Source of the DNA: Plazaster borealis
Taxonomy: Eukaryota > Echinodermata > Asteroidea > Forcipulatida > Labidiasteridae
Length of the DNA stretch: 64,000 nucleotides
Reading direction: 5' to 3'
Assembly (NCBI GenBank): GCA_021014325.1
Contig: CM037459.1
Coordinates: 16,084,501-16,148,500 of the forward strand
Each line of letters begins with the position of its first letter. Within the stretch, counting starts at the first letter, position 1. A program made the position numbers and the translations under genes. The notes beneath the pieces were generated by a model, which saw only the letters and a list, made by a program, of their open reading frames with translations, did not search any database and was not told the DNA's origin. Of the stretch, positions 20,946-32,818 are shown piece by piece.

Positions 20946-23270
20946 TTATAAAAGACTCTGTACATGTACTTTGTGTACAGTGTAGAGGAAAGAGTGCACT
21001 ATATGGCTACAAGTTCTTAAATTAAACCATCTGATAAAGACACTTGACAAAGACAACTGAGAATAATTATGAGTTTTCTTGAACATGACAAGCATGTTGG
21101 ATTGATAGACTTGAAGGGCAAGCTTCTTCCACAGGTTATCAGGCCTGCTGTAACTAAATGCACCCTGCTGGCCAATCTTTTTCGCAAGGGAACATGTTTG
21201 TCAACCCCAAAAATTCCCCTTTTTTTGTTCATGACTCAAGCTAGTCTAATTCCAATCAATAAGGCAATGTTGGGCGATTATGCCATTATATTATGACTAA
21301 ATGCCTTTCTCCCTAAATAGGAATAAACAAGGTTACATGTATATTATAGTTCTTTGGTTTAACTTGTACTTTGAGTTTGTTTCCCCTACGTCGGATGTGG
21401 GTGTTTCTTCGAAATTTGAAGGACTTAATTAGGGTTTGGGTCTTTTGAGTACCCCTTGGTGGTTCAGGTAGAACACTACTGTGGAATTATTTGTTTTTAA
21501 CAAGATTGTACAATTTATGGCAAGTAGGATATTGTGAAGGAGCTTGTAAAGCTTTTCTGCAGGGCACTAAATGTAAGTTCTAGCCCTCATAAAACAATAA
21601 CGGGATGTGGGCGCTATTCGTGCGTAAAAGAAATTTTGCATGTAATGTGGGGTAAAGGGGTAGAAGGGGGCACTCAAGAGTCATCCTAATTTGTAAAATT
21701 GGCTTAGTAAATGTGTTTTGTCTTCTGAATTTTTTTTTAACATGCAAAAGGTGTGGGGTCTTGTCTCCAACGCCAAGTTACAAAGCATGATTTTGGGTGT
21801 TAGCACAGCCGGGGTTGAGTTTTAAATGGGGGAAAGGAAAATATGTTCCTGGCAATGATGCATGTTTGGCTGACATGTAGGTATAACGTGGATTCTACTC
21901 TCTTGACTAACAATAAATTGTACAAGTCTCTAACAATGGATTGTACAAGTCTCACACGAAATCAAACGTTGATGGGGCCCAATAAACTGCGCAAGTGCCA
22001 TTTTTTCATTCATACGGTTACCAATCCTATTTGAGTAAATAAGATGCTATATTAACAATGAATGAAAAAGTGGCTGTCGGATACGAACATTTTACCAGTG
22101 TTTTTTTATTTATATTTTTATTGATTTCTTTGTATCTTTATTTCTTAATTTCATAAATGTCTCTTTGTTTCTATACTCTGTATGTCCGTGTTTTCCCTCT
22201 GTTTCTTTGTAAATGTACCGGCATGCTTTTAATTGATTTATTTGTATATTTCAGTATCTTTATTTTTGTCTGTGTGTTTCTTTATTTGTGGATGAGTTTG
22301 TTTCCTTTATTTATTTCTTCTATATTTTTAAATTGTTGATCATCAGCTAATAATATTGCTTTTAATGACATCATGGTTTGGTTGTATACACATCTTTTGA
22401 TAACAGTTTTTACAGTTTGACATTTCCTTTACAGCCTATTAAACTTGCATTCATTGTATGTCTAAAGATTTCAATTAAAACATAAATAAATAAATGATTT
22501 TCTTTGTTCCTTTATTTGTGTATTTCTTTCTCTCTTTATTTTTTGATTTATATGTTTGTTTGCTTAAGGTGTTATTTTTTACCCCTTTTTTCTTTATTTC
22601 GTTTTTTCTTATTTTCTTGTTTTCTTTATGTCCTTGTTTGAAAATAATGATTATACTTGGGCCTAGTCACGACCATAATATTGTATTAAACCTGTCTTGT
22701 ATCTATTTTATGATGATATTCAATCAATAAACAAATAAAGGGGACAATAGGAGGCCAGGTCACTCTATGTATAAAGACAAAGTATAATTAATAGAAGATA
22801 TCTGTATAAATGTGGATTATTTTGTCCCTCCTTTGAGCAGCATTTATTCTATTATCTCAGTAATTGGTGTAATGAACTTTTTGAAGGAGCGATAACTTGT
22901 TTAATTCATGCAAGAGTTTGTTCCCAGTCCTATAAAAACATAACACATTGCTATAAATAAAAGACCTGTTAAATTGTATTTCAGCGCACTTAACTTACCC
23001 GATTGCTGATTAATCATGAGGTCAAAACATTACATAAGCGTTTCACTAAATAGTAGAAACAGAGGGGGCACAGGTCGCAGGTCATAAGCAATGAGCAAAC
23101 GGAAGGTCAGTTGGTTAAACACAATAGGTTATGCTGATTAGACCTTCAGGGCATTTGGGTCCCACTGGCCACAGTGGAAGAGCAAAAAGCTGGTTTGACC
23201 ATTGACCTTCAAACACAATGTGTTATGCTAATAAGACCGTTCTTTAATTTCTTAAATTTTTAAATAACCA
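20946..23270. other. FAM81-like gene intron, low-complexity T-rich
   Basis: 22090-22740 is T-rich simple sequence (TTTATTT, TTTCTTT runs). It produces hydrophobic open stretches on the plus strand that are not genes. 21069-21296 has short open stretches on both strands without domains. Nothing else is supported. Confidence 0.45.
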
Positions 23271-23299
23271 CCGGGGTAATACATAGGATTATTGGCGCA

Positions 23300-23440
23300 A
23301 AAATAAATAATGCTTTTTAACAGCCAAGCCGCCCATACTTTTCTGTGCCAAAGTTCTGCCAAAAATATAAATAAAGTATTGCATTTTTTGCAGCGAAGCC
23401 GCCCATACTTTTCTGTTCCCATAAGCCCTGCAAAAAACAA
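23300..23440. repeat. two ~70 bp tandem units
   Basis: AAGCCGCCCATACTTTTCTG occurs at about 23326-23345 and 23396-23415, each followed by a purine-poor spacer with CCTGCAAAAA- or CTGCCAAAAA-like words. Two units only. Confidence 0.55.
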
Positions 23441-23499
23441 CCCTACCAATCGGAAGGTCTGTGAGAAACAGCCAATCAAACTTTTTATTACACAGTGAG

Positions 23500-25839
23500 T
23501 TCAGTGAGCGTTTTTGCTATCTTGCACTTTCCTCAACCCCACGATTACGGAGTAGGCCTACACAACACAGGAGTGACCTGACCAAAAGGCAAAGGGCATA
23601 GGGCAAGGAGTGAACTGCAAAACAGCCAACCTCACTTCACATCCCGGAACACGGCAGTTGGGGAGATTTATCTCAACCAGACAAGGGATCGCTCCGCTTC
23701 CGACCAGATTTCGAAGAGATCCCTCCGAAACCGACCAACCAGGAGGCCCGTCTCAACCAGCCAACCAGACAACTCACACCACAGCAGTTCGGGTACCGTT
23801 TACAGCATCTGGCACCCCGGCGGACTAGGCGACCGCACCGAAGACAGCAGGGAAGTCCCCATACCAAAAAACCAAAATGGCACAATTCTCATCCAGAAAT
23901 TTTTACAATGGCGCGCTCCTTATCCAAGATGGCGCAGGTTAGGGCTTTAATAGTATAGATTGTCCAGGTGTGCACCCCAAAGGTGAAAGTGAGGTGCCTT
24001 TACTTGACAGAGAAGTTATAATTTGAGATGGGATCAAATCATGCAGTTCACTGATTTGATAATTACGTTTCTTTGAGAACGGTAATAAAAAAGCAGGTGA
24101 AACTGATGAGAGCACAGGCAGTCTATCCACTCCAGGGACTGTTGAGATCCAGGGTGTGTTTATCTGGAAAGATGATTTTGGAGGCAGTTTCGCTGATTGA
24201 AGTTTGTCTTTAGCAATCGATAAAATTTTGCAAAATCTATCAGTACCATCAGCATTAGTTTTCAAGTGTGATGACTACATACATGATGAAATTCAAAGAA
24301 CTTTTTTCTTCTCAACAATTGTAAATGCCCCTTCAATATTCTTACAGCAAATATTTCTAACAGGAACTGTAAACTTTTTTGGAGGAGTAGGTTTGGCGGA
24401 ACCTCTACAAAATAACATGTTGGAAGCCTCTTTAGGAGGAGGAAATTCTCCCCCCCCCCCACAGTATACGAACGAATACTTATCTGCAGAACAAATACTA
24501 CATTTGCATTGTTCCCTATGCCGGCAGGCAATTTGCAAAGTGTTTTACACACAATAATGCCCTCTGGTGTCCTATCCTTGACTCTCTGTGACATGTATAC
24601 TATGTTCGCGTCCTCTTTTTCTTGAGTGTTACTCGCGTAAGCACTCAAAGAATTTAGTACAGTGGGGAAGGAGGGATTGGTGATCTACAGGTAAGTATTC
24701 AATCGTAGACCCTGCCCACACTACTGTGGGGGGGGGGGGTCTGTGTCACTCTACTTATACCTGAAAAGCGAATACTACATATTTGCACAGAGTAAGTCGG
24801 TGGGTATACGGGAAAGTATTGTATGTCTACAATGGCGTAGGACGCAAGGCGTGCCCGAAACAGAAAAAAGAAAAAAAAAAGGCCTAGGATTCACCTCATA
24901 AGTTGGAATTCAAGAGGATAAGTAGTGGGCTTCACAACTGAAGACTGCTCCTACTATAATCCAACCCAAATGTGCGGCACCACAACATGGGAGAGAACGA
25001 CAAGCATGACCCAGCTGGGCCCACAGGCTCCTGTGCAAAATGTCGGGGAGGGTATCACCATTATGGGGGTAAAAACATAATAGGTACACCTCATTAGACT
25101 TAAAAAGCACACAGAAAATTATGTTTTTGCATGACTCGACAGGCCACCTTCAGCCTTGCCATCTTGCCTGGAGGACATCCTTCAGGTAACATTCGGAGAT
25201 TGTATTGGGGTTCCTCCAGCAGGCTGCCTTGGTGATGTCACCTAGAGAGACACCCTTAAAAAAGTAGGCATGTGAGCGGGTCATGAACAAAAAAAAAGAG
25301 GAAAACTTTTTTTTTTCAGTGTCCGGATTTTGGGCCAGCGCTATTTGTACGTGTCCGAATTTTGGGCCAGCTCTACAGTCGGGTATAATAGAGATCAATG
25401 GGTACAACACATGTGAAAGACCGTGTGCGCCTAGTCTTGGATCAAGGTGTTTGCTTTGTAATACATTTTTTAGTAATGCGCCCTCTCATGGTGGAACGGG
25501 ACGACAACATAACGTAAGTATAATGGGACATCGCACAAAAATGAAAACAACTGCTGTAATCAATGACTAACGTGGAGCATGCGCGGAGCATTTTACCGGG
25601 TCTAGCCACCGACTCACGTGTCAAAATAAAATCGCAATTAAAGTGCTTCCTGATACCAGGTTGCCCTTCTCTGTGTGAGTGTTGTGCAGTTAAATTACTT
25701 GCTGCTCGATGTTGGAGGTAAAAACAAAAAAACGCAGGCCGGCCACTCACGGTGGAGACAGGGAAAAAGCGGAACCCGCAAGAAAAACGCAGAATGGGAA
25801 AATAAAAAACGCGGATTTCCGCGTAAATGCAAAGGTCTC
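23500..25839. other. unassigned, possibly decayed retroelement
   Basis: Several overlapping open stretches occur on both strands (minus 23939-24265 and 24262-24648; plus 24204-24557). None shows a domain I recognise. The location just downstream (minus strand) of the DIRS recombinase remnant makes a decayed DIRS region possible, but no gag or terminal repeat is visible. G-runs lie at 24729-24740 and C-runs at 24451-24460. A duplicated phrase (TTTTGGGCCAG) is at about 25329 and 25360. Confidence 0.3.
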
Positions 25840-26995
25840 ACATGCCTGAAAATAGCCCAATAGGCAGCTCTCCCCTGACATCATGCGCCCGAATGTGTCC
25901 ATCGGCCACTGACCAACTGCCCAACACAGAGCGAATGGCTGACACGATCCAGCGGACGACTGTATTGTGGGACACCAGCCGAAAGGGAAGTCGTTGTGAC
26001 AAACAATTTTTAACAGAAAAGCAACTTTGAAGTTGAGCAACCCATTGGTTCAAAGGGGGCTTTGCCAATGTGGATAGAACTCTGAAGCATTCCCAGGATG
26101 GAACTACATGTAGCTTGCGTACTGGGGGACGAGTAATGAACATTCCTTGATGAGTTGGACGATCGCTTGGTTATCCGAGATGGAAGAACCTTCCGGACAC
26201 CCTAGATGAATTGCGGCAACGGTGGACGGATAAGTTTTCATCCTGGCCATCGCGAGACCGCTGTCAAAAAAGGTATAAGAGGAAAACCCCTGACTTTGTC
26301 CCCTAAAGAAGTATACCATTTAAAGAAATGGCATAGTCGGTTATTGTATTTCTTTCTGATTGAGGCTCTGCGGATTGGGCTGCAGTTGTTGCAGCGCATC
26401 GCAAAAGGCCTGCTGAGCAGCGGGATCGCATGACAGTACCCAACAAGCGGAGCCCGATGAATCATCCAGAGCTGGGCCAATAGAGTAAATCCGCTCGCCT
26501 CAGTACGGTCACCGGGCCGTGAACCAGGAGCCTGACGAGCCGGGAAACCCTGGCTTGTGGGGCCAGAACGGGAGGAGGTTCCGACAGTCCTCCTGCTTGA
26601 CCTTGGCCAGCACTCAAGGAACGAGCGAGATGGGTGGACAGGCATAGAACGTAGGTCGTCCCATCGCACCTTCAGCGCGTCGATCTGCCACGCGCTGGGG
26701 TCTGGGCCCCTCATGCAATAAACCGGCAAGTCCACATGAGGCCGGTCGATCAGTTGGAAGAGCGACCGAACCACTTGTGGGAGCAGCAGCTACTCTGTCG
26801 GGGCAATCCAGCCTCTGGAGAGAGAGCATGGGCTGTGACGTTCTCTTCGCCCACCATGTGGACTGCCGACAGTGCTATCCCGTGTTGTATGCACCAGAGG
26901 GTGAGGTCCCACGCTAGTGCACACAAACACCCGACCGAATGCCCCCCCTTGTGATTGATATATGCCACCACTGAGAGACTGGATGGCAGTGAGAC
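25840..26995 (-). pseudogene. DIRS-like retrotransposon remnant: RNase H and tyrosine recombinase
   Basis: Read downward on the minus strand. The RNase H end has VAYINHKGG, CALAWDL, VHMVGEENVTAHALS (about 26971-26780). It is followed by the DIRS-typical DRPHVDLPVY and DPSAWQIDALKVRWDDL (about 26755-26645). Next is a tyrosine-recombinase N-terminal part with ARMKTYPSTVAAIHLGCPEG and FITRPPVRKL (about 26255-26110). The recombinase end with VVRWIVSAIR and the catalytic-type AHDVRGE (about 25960-25870) follows. The middle of the recombinase and the final Tyr region are missing, and frames shift several times. RNase H followed by recombinase on one strand is the DIRS order. RT and gag are not found; the copy is truncated near 26995. 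Confidence 0.75.
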
Positions 26996-26999
26996 ACTG

Positions 27000-27221
27000 A
27001 CAGGAAGGTATAAAGATCCTTTATTGGTTATGGTAGGTGACGGTCAATGTGACACCAAAATGATCAACAGTTTCACATCTTGTGATTTTTTTTAAAAGCA
27101 CCTTTTGGCTACACCACTATTACATACATTATGCAATTGCATGCACACTGTCATAGAGTCTATAGTATCAGAATATTATTCGAACACCCCTTTTGAAATA
27201 GAAGAGTTTTTGAATTTTTTT
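27000..27221. other. intron spacer before TIR element
   Basis: A short unassigned stretch; the plus-strand open stretch at 27105-27296 crosses into the TIR element and is not a gene. Confidence 0.35.
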
Positions 27222-27927
27222 ATAGACTGTGCAAGTCTCGCGCATATCGGAACGAGAAAACACGTCAAACGAAGAACATTTTTTTCTCTGAATTAAAATT
27301 TTTGTTTTAAATTATATTCAATGATACAATCTGAACAACAAAAATACTCATTACCTGTTTATAAAATCAATTTTAGTGTTTATAATAAATACACAAATAA
27401 TTTGTTAATTATTATTGAAGCAAAATTAAAGCGCTGGGACAAGGATGCTTACTGATCTTAACTTTTCAGAAACCACTTTCGTGGATTCACGATGGTCACA
27501 CGGGCGTAAAATTAACGCTTGGCGCAGTTTGTGGGGGACGCTGACGCCTCAACAACCATAGACTGCTATAAAAAGGCTTTGCGTTGCAATTACAGCATCT
27601 GGCGATTATCATCGCGCATCCAAAACAAGCGTTTACATAAGTTTTGTGATCGGAGGTGAGCACAAAATTCTTAATTTTTTCAGCAACCGGAAGCTGAGGT
27701 CAAGTTTAATTATCTGGTTTTCTTTGTTATATTGTTGAATTGATTTTACTTTCATATTTATTATCACTGAGTATTACATTCCCAACAACATATATATTTT
27801 TCTTGGTCATAAACAACGTTAAACTAAAGTTATTGACAAAACAAAATCTTGCCCACGTAAATCTCCATATGGTTGGGACCACAATGGTCCCGGAAGTTCA
27901 AATATGCGCGAGACTTGCACAGTCTAT
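27222..27927. mobile_element. ~706 bp TIR element, copy 1
   Basis: The terminal repeats ATAGACTGTGCAAGTCTCGC (then GCATAT) at both ends are perfect complements of each other. Reading the ends as TA plus GACTGTGC... gives a TA target duplication, as in Tc1/mariner-type MITEs. The interior has no open reading frame; it includes CGCCAGATGCTG-type, GGTGAGCACAAAATTCTTAA and CCATATGGTTGGGACCACAA landmarks. A second copy lies inverted at 44206-44905 and is recognisably the same over its whole length. Confidence 0.8.
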
Positions 27928-27934
27928 TCCAATT

Positions 27935-29082
27935 GTGTAACCCAGCTAGTAGCCATGAGAAGCCATGTACTTCCATTGTGTAACCCAGTTGTCATGTACT
28001 TCCATTGTGTATACTATAACCCAGTAGTCTTGTACTTCCACTGTGTACATGTATAACCCAGTAGTCTTCTGTACATGTATAACCAAGTAGCCATGTACTT
28101 CCATTGTACCAAGTAGCCATGAACTTCCATTGTGTACCACGTAGCCATGTACTTCCATTGTGTACCCAGTAGTCATGTACTTCCATTGTACCAAGTAGCC
28201 ATGAACTTCCATTGTGTACCAAGTAGCCATGAACTTCCATTGTGTACCAAGTAGCCATGTACTTCCATTGTGTACCCAGTAGTCATGTACTTCCATTGTG
28301 TATAACCCAGTAGTCTTGTACTTCCACTGTGTATAACCCAGTTTGTACTTCCATTGTGTATAACCCAGTAGCAATTGTGTAACCCAGTATGTACTTCCAT
28401 TGTACCAAGTAGCCATGCACTTCCATTGTGTACCCAGTAGTCATGTTCTTCCATTGTGTATAACCCAGTAGTCATGTTCTTCCATTGTGTATAACCCAGT
28501 AGTCATGTACTTCCATTGTGTATAACCCAGTAGCAATTGTGTAACCCAGTATGTACTTCCATTGTACCAAGTAGCCATGCACTTCCATTGTGTACCCAGT
28601 AGTCATGTTCTTCCATTGTGTATAACCCAGTAGTCATGTACTTCCATTGTGTACCCAGTAGTCATTGTGTACCCAGTAGTCATGTACTTCCATTGTGTAT
28701 AACCCAGTAGCCATGTACTTCTATTGTGATAACCCAGTAGCCATGTTATTCCATTGTGTACCCAGTAATCATGTACTTCCATTGTGTATAACCCAGTAGT
28801 CATTAATTCCATTGTGATAACCCAGTTGCCATGTACTTCCATTGTACCAAGTAGCCATGTACTTCCATTGTGTACCCAGTAGCCATGTACTTCCATTGTG
28901 TACCCAGCCATGTACTTCCATTGTACCCCGTATTTATGTACTTCCATTGTGTAACCCAATCGGCATGTACTTCCATTGTGTACCCAGTAGTCATGTACAT
29001 CCATTGTGTACCCAGTAGTCATGTACATCCATTGTGTATCCAGTAGTATGTACTTCCATTATTTGTAACCCAGTAGTCATGT
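27935..29082. repeat. minisatellite, ~26-31 bp units
   Basis: About 1.15 kb of head-to-tail units built on CATGTACTTCCATTGTGTAT then AACCCAGTAGT. Shorter variants have CATTGTACCAAGTAGC or CATTGTGTACCCAGTAG. Roughly 38-42 units. Most units lack stops on the minus strand, giving open stretches rich in MEVHGYWVHNGST-like peptides; these are repeat artefacts. The array begins right after the TIR element and ends about 220 bp from the FAM81-like exon at 29302. Confidence 0.9.
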
Positions 29083-29301
29083 TCATCAGCGGAATTACAA
29101 CCTCGAACCCAGAGCTATTTCTTATAATTGCGCTGGAAATGACCACTGTTGGCACGATCATCGCATGTATCCCGTGGGGTACAATAAATCACTCATGTAC
29201 ATGCGTCTTTGTAGAACATAGATTGGTTCTTGACCGATAAATTTAACAATCTATTACTGTGGTATAACAGAACAGTTTGAATGATGGTGATGGTAAGTTA
29301 C

Positions 29302-29544
29302 CTGTTGGGAATCCCTTTTACTGACTGCCAGTTCAACCATTGCTGATAATCCTCTCTCAATAAGCTGATGTTCAGAATCACCTTTCATCCTCATTGTATC
29401 TATCGCCCTCTGCATTTCTTTAAACTGAACCTTTGTTTTTGTATCTAAAAGAGCCATCGACTGCTTGGACTCACTCCCAATGGAGCCAACTTTTAAGTGC
29501 TGCTCCGTTGTGTGCTTACTAAGCTGACTGTCAAGTCTAGAAAT
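29302..29544 (-). CDS. FAM81: FAM81-like protein, penultimate exon
   Basis: 81 codons, phase 0 at both ends. The acceptor ATAG is at 29545-29548 and the donor GTAACT begins at 29301. The translation starts ISRLDSQLSKHTTEQHLKVG and contains SMALLDTKTKVQFKEMQRAI. The LLDTK(F/T)K box and the preceding IS.L....S...EQ.LK spacing match my memory of vertebrate FAM81A. The exon is predicted to be continuous coiled coil, with no membrane segment. It is separated from the next exon by 10,265 bp and from the previous one by 20,095 bp of repeats, yet its frame is intact, which argues for selection. Confidence 0.85.
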
Positions 29545-29724
29545 CTATCGAGGAACAAAATTTAACACAACATTCATTGAGTACAGTTCTTGCGAAGAAT
29601 TTGATCATTTCAGACATAAAGGATTGGTATATAAGCGGGCCCGTATGGTGAAATTCAGTGAAAATTGGTGCATTCAGATAGAGAAGGATACATTGTTTAT
29701 AAAGTAAACCCATACAATATAGTA

Positions 29725-30135
29725 AGAAAACTGCGTGCTACTTTGTGACGTCGAAAAATTAACAAAAATTTCCCTTTTTTGTTTTCATTTTATTACTATG
29801 CGTGTTTGTGACCTAGATAATCTAGGTCACGCGTGCGCTACACACAAGATTGCAGTGCTACTTCGTGAAAACGTTTTTTCCACTTTTGAGGTGTGTGCGC
29901 TCCGTGTGTTTCAATGGTAAAATTGAATCTCAGTGCTACTTCGTGGCGTCAAAAATTGTCAGGTTCGGTGCAAAATTGCAAACCCTCATTACCGTAATTA
30001 AAAAAGTAAAGCTTATGAAGCGTTGAAACTTCATGAAGTTGTAGGCCTCGGTTAACATTGTTTAAATATGTAAGAAACTGAAATCTGAAAAAAAGTGGTT
30101 TTGTACACTGTGTGCTACTTCATGGCGTCGGTGAC
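29725..30135. repeat. GTGCTACTTCGTGGCGTC dispersed units and a palindrome
   Basis: The phrase GTGCTACTT(T/C)(G/A)TG(G/A)CGTC recurs near 29733, 29931 and 30111, with a shorter match near 29857, at irregular 75-180 bp spacing. A perfect 23 bp palindrome lies at 29808-29830 (GTGACCTAGAT A ATCTAGGTCAC). It contains outward-facing TGACCT and AGGTCA half-sites of nuclear-receptor type; binding is inference only. Confidence 0.5.
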
Positions 30136-31406
30136 GAATTTGTTGTAAAAAAAAAAAGGCGATTTTGAGAAAATTTGCTTTTTCGTAAAATAATACATAT
30201 TAAAATGACAAATCATTCGGACTTAAAATAGTCTTCATAGACTTTTTATGTAATCTAACGTTTTTTTGTTTTATGTTTTAATGTAAATTTACACAGTTTT
30301 CAATGTTCTTATCAATGCATGCTATATTTTGTAAAATTTTTTCCATTTAAAACATTGTTTACACTAACAGTTTCAGTCATTATATTGTCCGGCTCCATAC
30401 CCAGCTCCCTTGAGCTGCTTTTGCACTTGTTCTTCTCGGATTTTATGCTCTTTGTATAACAACTGCTGATTTTCGGACCCCCATAAAAATGCAAAATCAC
30501 TTAAAATAGAATAACAAGTTTTTTGTTGTTGAAGTACTAAAGTGTCTGTAAAAGCCATAATCCATTTTTTGATAAGACGATTTTGTTTCACCTTTGGGCC
30601 CCCTCAAGTACTAGTTTACAGCTAATAATTGGTTGGAAAAATGTTGTGCTTACTGTAAACCATATTATGGTCGAATATTACCCAAGGGTAATTAGCAGTC
30701 ATGACGGAAGCTCTCTATTTGATTGACTGTGGCAGTTGAGACAATGTCTATAATAACCTTATTCTCAACCTCGATTTCACTACATCTTTTTTCCCCATAT
30801 GTTATGCTCAATTATGTAATGTAATTGTGCAAATATATGGCACAGTAAGATAAGGCTCGTGGTTGTTGTTTGTCAGGGGTTAGTGACAACAGGAATCGAT
30901 ACCGTGCATTTTGCCATGAGCACGAGGCTGGGACTGTATGACACGTGCAATTATCATGAAGTACGATATTCAGGGAAGCCACAAATGGTTTGGAATCAGT
31001 AGCCCATGACGTAGCAATCATGCTACGATCGACCATGCGCCACAACGCTTTGTTTTGCCGTCATCATGGCATGCCGGCATTCGTTAATGAATAATTCCAC
31101 TTATTTTAAAACAGTTCCTGGACCAGCTTACTATTATTCGACAGTAAAATGAATGAAACCTCTTTAAAACAACAGTGCTTGTTTCCACAGTTGCTGATCT
31201 CAGATATTTTGTTTTAATTACACTTCTATAGTTAAACAGATATGAAACCTTTCTAAATTCATTCGCATGTGATTCCACCCGAAGCGCACATCTGTATCCT
31301 TTGACTCTGTTATGAAACATGTTTAAATTTTTGTTTTCATAAATCTAATCCTCTCACTAAAATCAGGCAAGGCATCTTTAACTAACAAGTTATACAAAAC
31401 AAATTG
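30136..31406. other. intron of FAM81-like gene, unassigned
   Basis: A minus-strand open stretch at 30373-30591 (LIKKWIMAFTDTLVLQQQKT, then a charged HKIREEQVQKQLKGAGYG end) looks more protein-like than its surroundings, but I do not recognise it and a stop lies just upstream. About 31255-31345 is a dispersed repeat shared with 49030-49130 (ATCCTTTGACTCTGTTATGA then AACATGTTTAAATT). Otherwise nothing. Confidence 0.35.
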
Positions 31407-31410
31407 CTAA

Positions 31411-31469
31411 TGTGACACCGGAAAAATGTGACCAACAAGGATGGTGTACATTATTGTGTCTGGTTCATT
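31411..31469 (-). repeat. LTR 3'-end fragment at left border of provirus A
   Basis: These 59 bases are the complement of the last 59 bases of the full LTR (37545-37603), with one or two changes. They are joined directly to reverse transcriptase sequence at GCAGAGGCC with a 1-2 base overlap. A normal provirus would show the LTR start TGTGACAGCTC here. Confidence 0.85.
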
Positions 31470-32483
31470 GCAGAGGCCGAAGGGCATACGGGTGAACTCA
31501 TACAGACCTCCAGTCCCTACTCGAAAGGCTGTCTTCTCAACATCTTTTGCAGCAACGGGAATTTGATGGAACCCATGGGCGAGATCCAGGCTGCAAAAGA
31601 ACTTCGCTCCACCTAGTGCATCGAGGGCTTCGTCGATGCGGGGAAGTGGATAGGCATCTCTGTGAGTCTTGGCATTCAGGGCCCTGTAATCAACACAAAG
31701 CCTCAGCTTTCCATCTCGCTTTCTCACGAGTACGATCGGTGAGGCATACGGACTGGAGGACTCCCTGATCACGCCCCTTTCGAGAGCTTTCTGCAGGTAT
31801 TCTCGAACTTCAGCCCATTGGTGAGGTGGTATGCGCCGGTGAGGTACTCGAACTGGAACATCGTCAGTAGTGTTGATAGCGTGAGATATATTGTCACAGA
31901 GTCCGATGTCGTCTTCATCTCTGCTAAATGTGCTGGCATGGCTAGAAATTAGTCGATGGAGTTGATGTTGCTGATCGTCACTTATCCCAATACCGACTTT
32001 CATCCGTGACATCAGGCTCCTGGCTTCATCAGCGCAGTCATTTTTAATTTCACCTGCCTGCATTTCCTGCAAAGTTGCTTCAAAAGCTCTGCAGTGGTGT
32101 TCAGCGACCACACTTCTCACTGTGGCTACTGGGGTTCTTGGGGGTAAATAGAGGTCATCATTCGTGAAGTTGGCAACTTGAACCGGTATTCTACCACTGC
32201 TGTCGACGGAGACTAGTGTAGGAGCTACAGCTAACCCATTTGGTATGTGGGTCACATCTACATCCAGCTGTTCTATTATGGCCTCGTAAGTCACATCAGT
32301 TGCAGCAGGTTTCACTGAACATTCCATCAGAAGGAGAGAGTTGGCGGGGACTAGGATGGGCTTGGACCCCACTGTTCGGACTTTACCTGCAATATCTGGC
32401 TGATATACAGTGTTACTTCGCACTTCCTCATAGAGAGCAAGTACATGAGCCCATTCAGGTCCGTCACTTCGTCTGTTCAACAC
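31470..32483 (-). CDS. gypsy A reverse transcriptase, N-terminal half
   Basis: Open frame on the minus strand. After a linker of about 180 residues it shows the RT entry (VPVRVPHRRIPPHQWAEVRE), VIRESSSPYASPIVLVRKRD, LCVDYRALNAKT, KFFCSLDLAHGFHQIPV (first catalytic-type Asp in SLDLA) and ends in FTRMPFGLCN. The chain stops there because the inversion point was reached; the last ~20 codons of the open frame are LTR sequence. The catalytic YLDD box lies in the other half at about 34300. A one-base shift near 32485 separates it from the protease frame. It cannot function as it stands. Confidence 0.85.
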
Positions 32484-32818
32484 CTCCAGGTAGTTTTGGC
32501 CGCCATGCCTTGCCGTAACTTCTCCCGGATGTCCCTGAAGATGTTTGACCCAATCACTCCTGGTACTCTCTTCTTCCTCTCTGCAATCGATGTGCCTGTA
32601 GGGTCCTTGACCACCAGAAAACCCATGTTGATGAAAGAGTGGCCCAGCACTGTTAGTGGCAATTCAACATAGCCAAGGTAGGGAATGGCCAGACCTTGAG
32701 CACCGGAGATGCTGATGAACGCAGTCACATCTACTAATTCTGTCTCAGGAAAGTGTTCTCTGAAGAAAGATTCAGTAATCGTTGAAACTTGCGCTCCTGT
32801 GTCAAGTAGACAACTCAC
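32477..32818 (-). CDS. gypsy A aspartic protease
   Basis: The SCLLDTGAQVSTI motif near the start is the retropepsin active site (D-T-G), followed by an ISGAQGLAIPYLGYVELPL flap-like region and a VIGSNIFRD segment resembling the second conserved (ILG) motif. About 100 residues, normal for a gypsy protease. The GTG-type first codon is arbitrary: it would be made as part of a pol polyprotein that matures gag and pol. The frame ends at a stop 30 bases past the protease because of a frameshift. Confidence 0.8.
   Translation of the reverse strand: MSCLLDTGAQVSTITESFFREHFPETELVDVTAFISISGAQGLAIPYLGYVELPLTVLGHSFINMGFLVVKDPTGTSIAERKKRVPGVIGSNIFRDIREKLRQGMAAKTTWRC

Noticed and set aside
22157..22730. 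Hydrophobic plus-strand open stretches as membrane proteins
   Set aside because: T-rich simple sequence gives Phe/Leu/Ile runs; no start, no domain, no splice signals.
26206..26954. Plus-strand open stretches over the DIRS remnant
   Set aside because: Antisense shadows of the RNase H and recombinase frames, which carry the recognisable motifs.
27946..29028. Minus-strand open frames with MEVHGYWVHNGST-like repeats as a secreted repeat protein
   Set aside because: They are translations of the minisatellite, in several frames at once, with no start context or domain.
27935..29082. CRISPR-like array
   Set aside because: Units are directly adjacent with no unique spacers, in an animal genome with introns and retrotransposons; it is a minisatellite.
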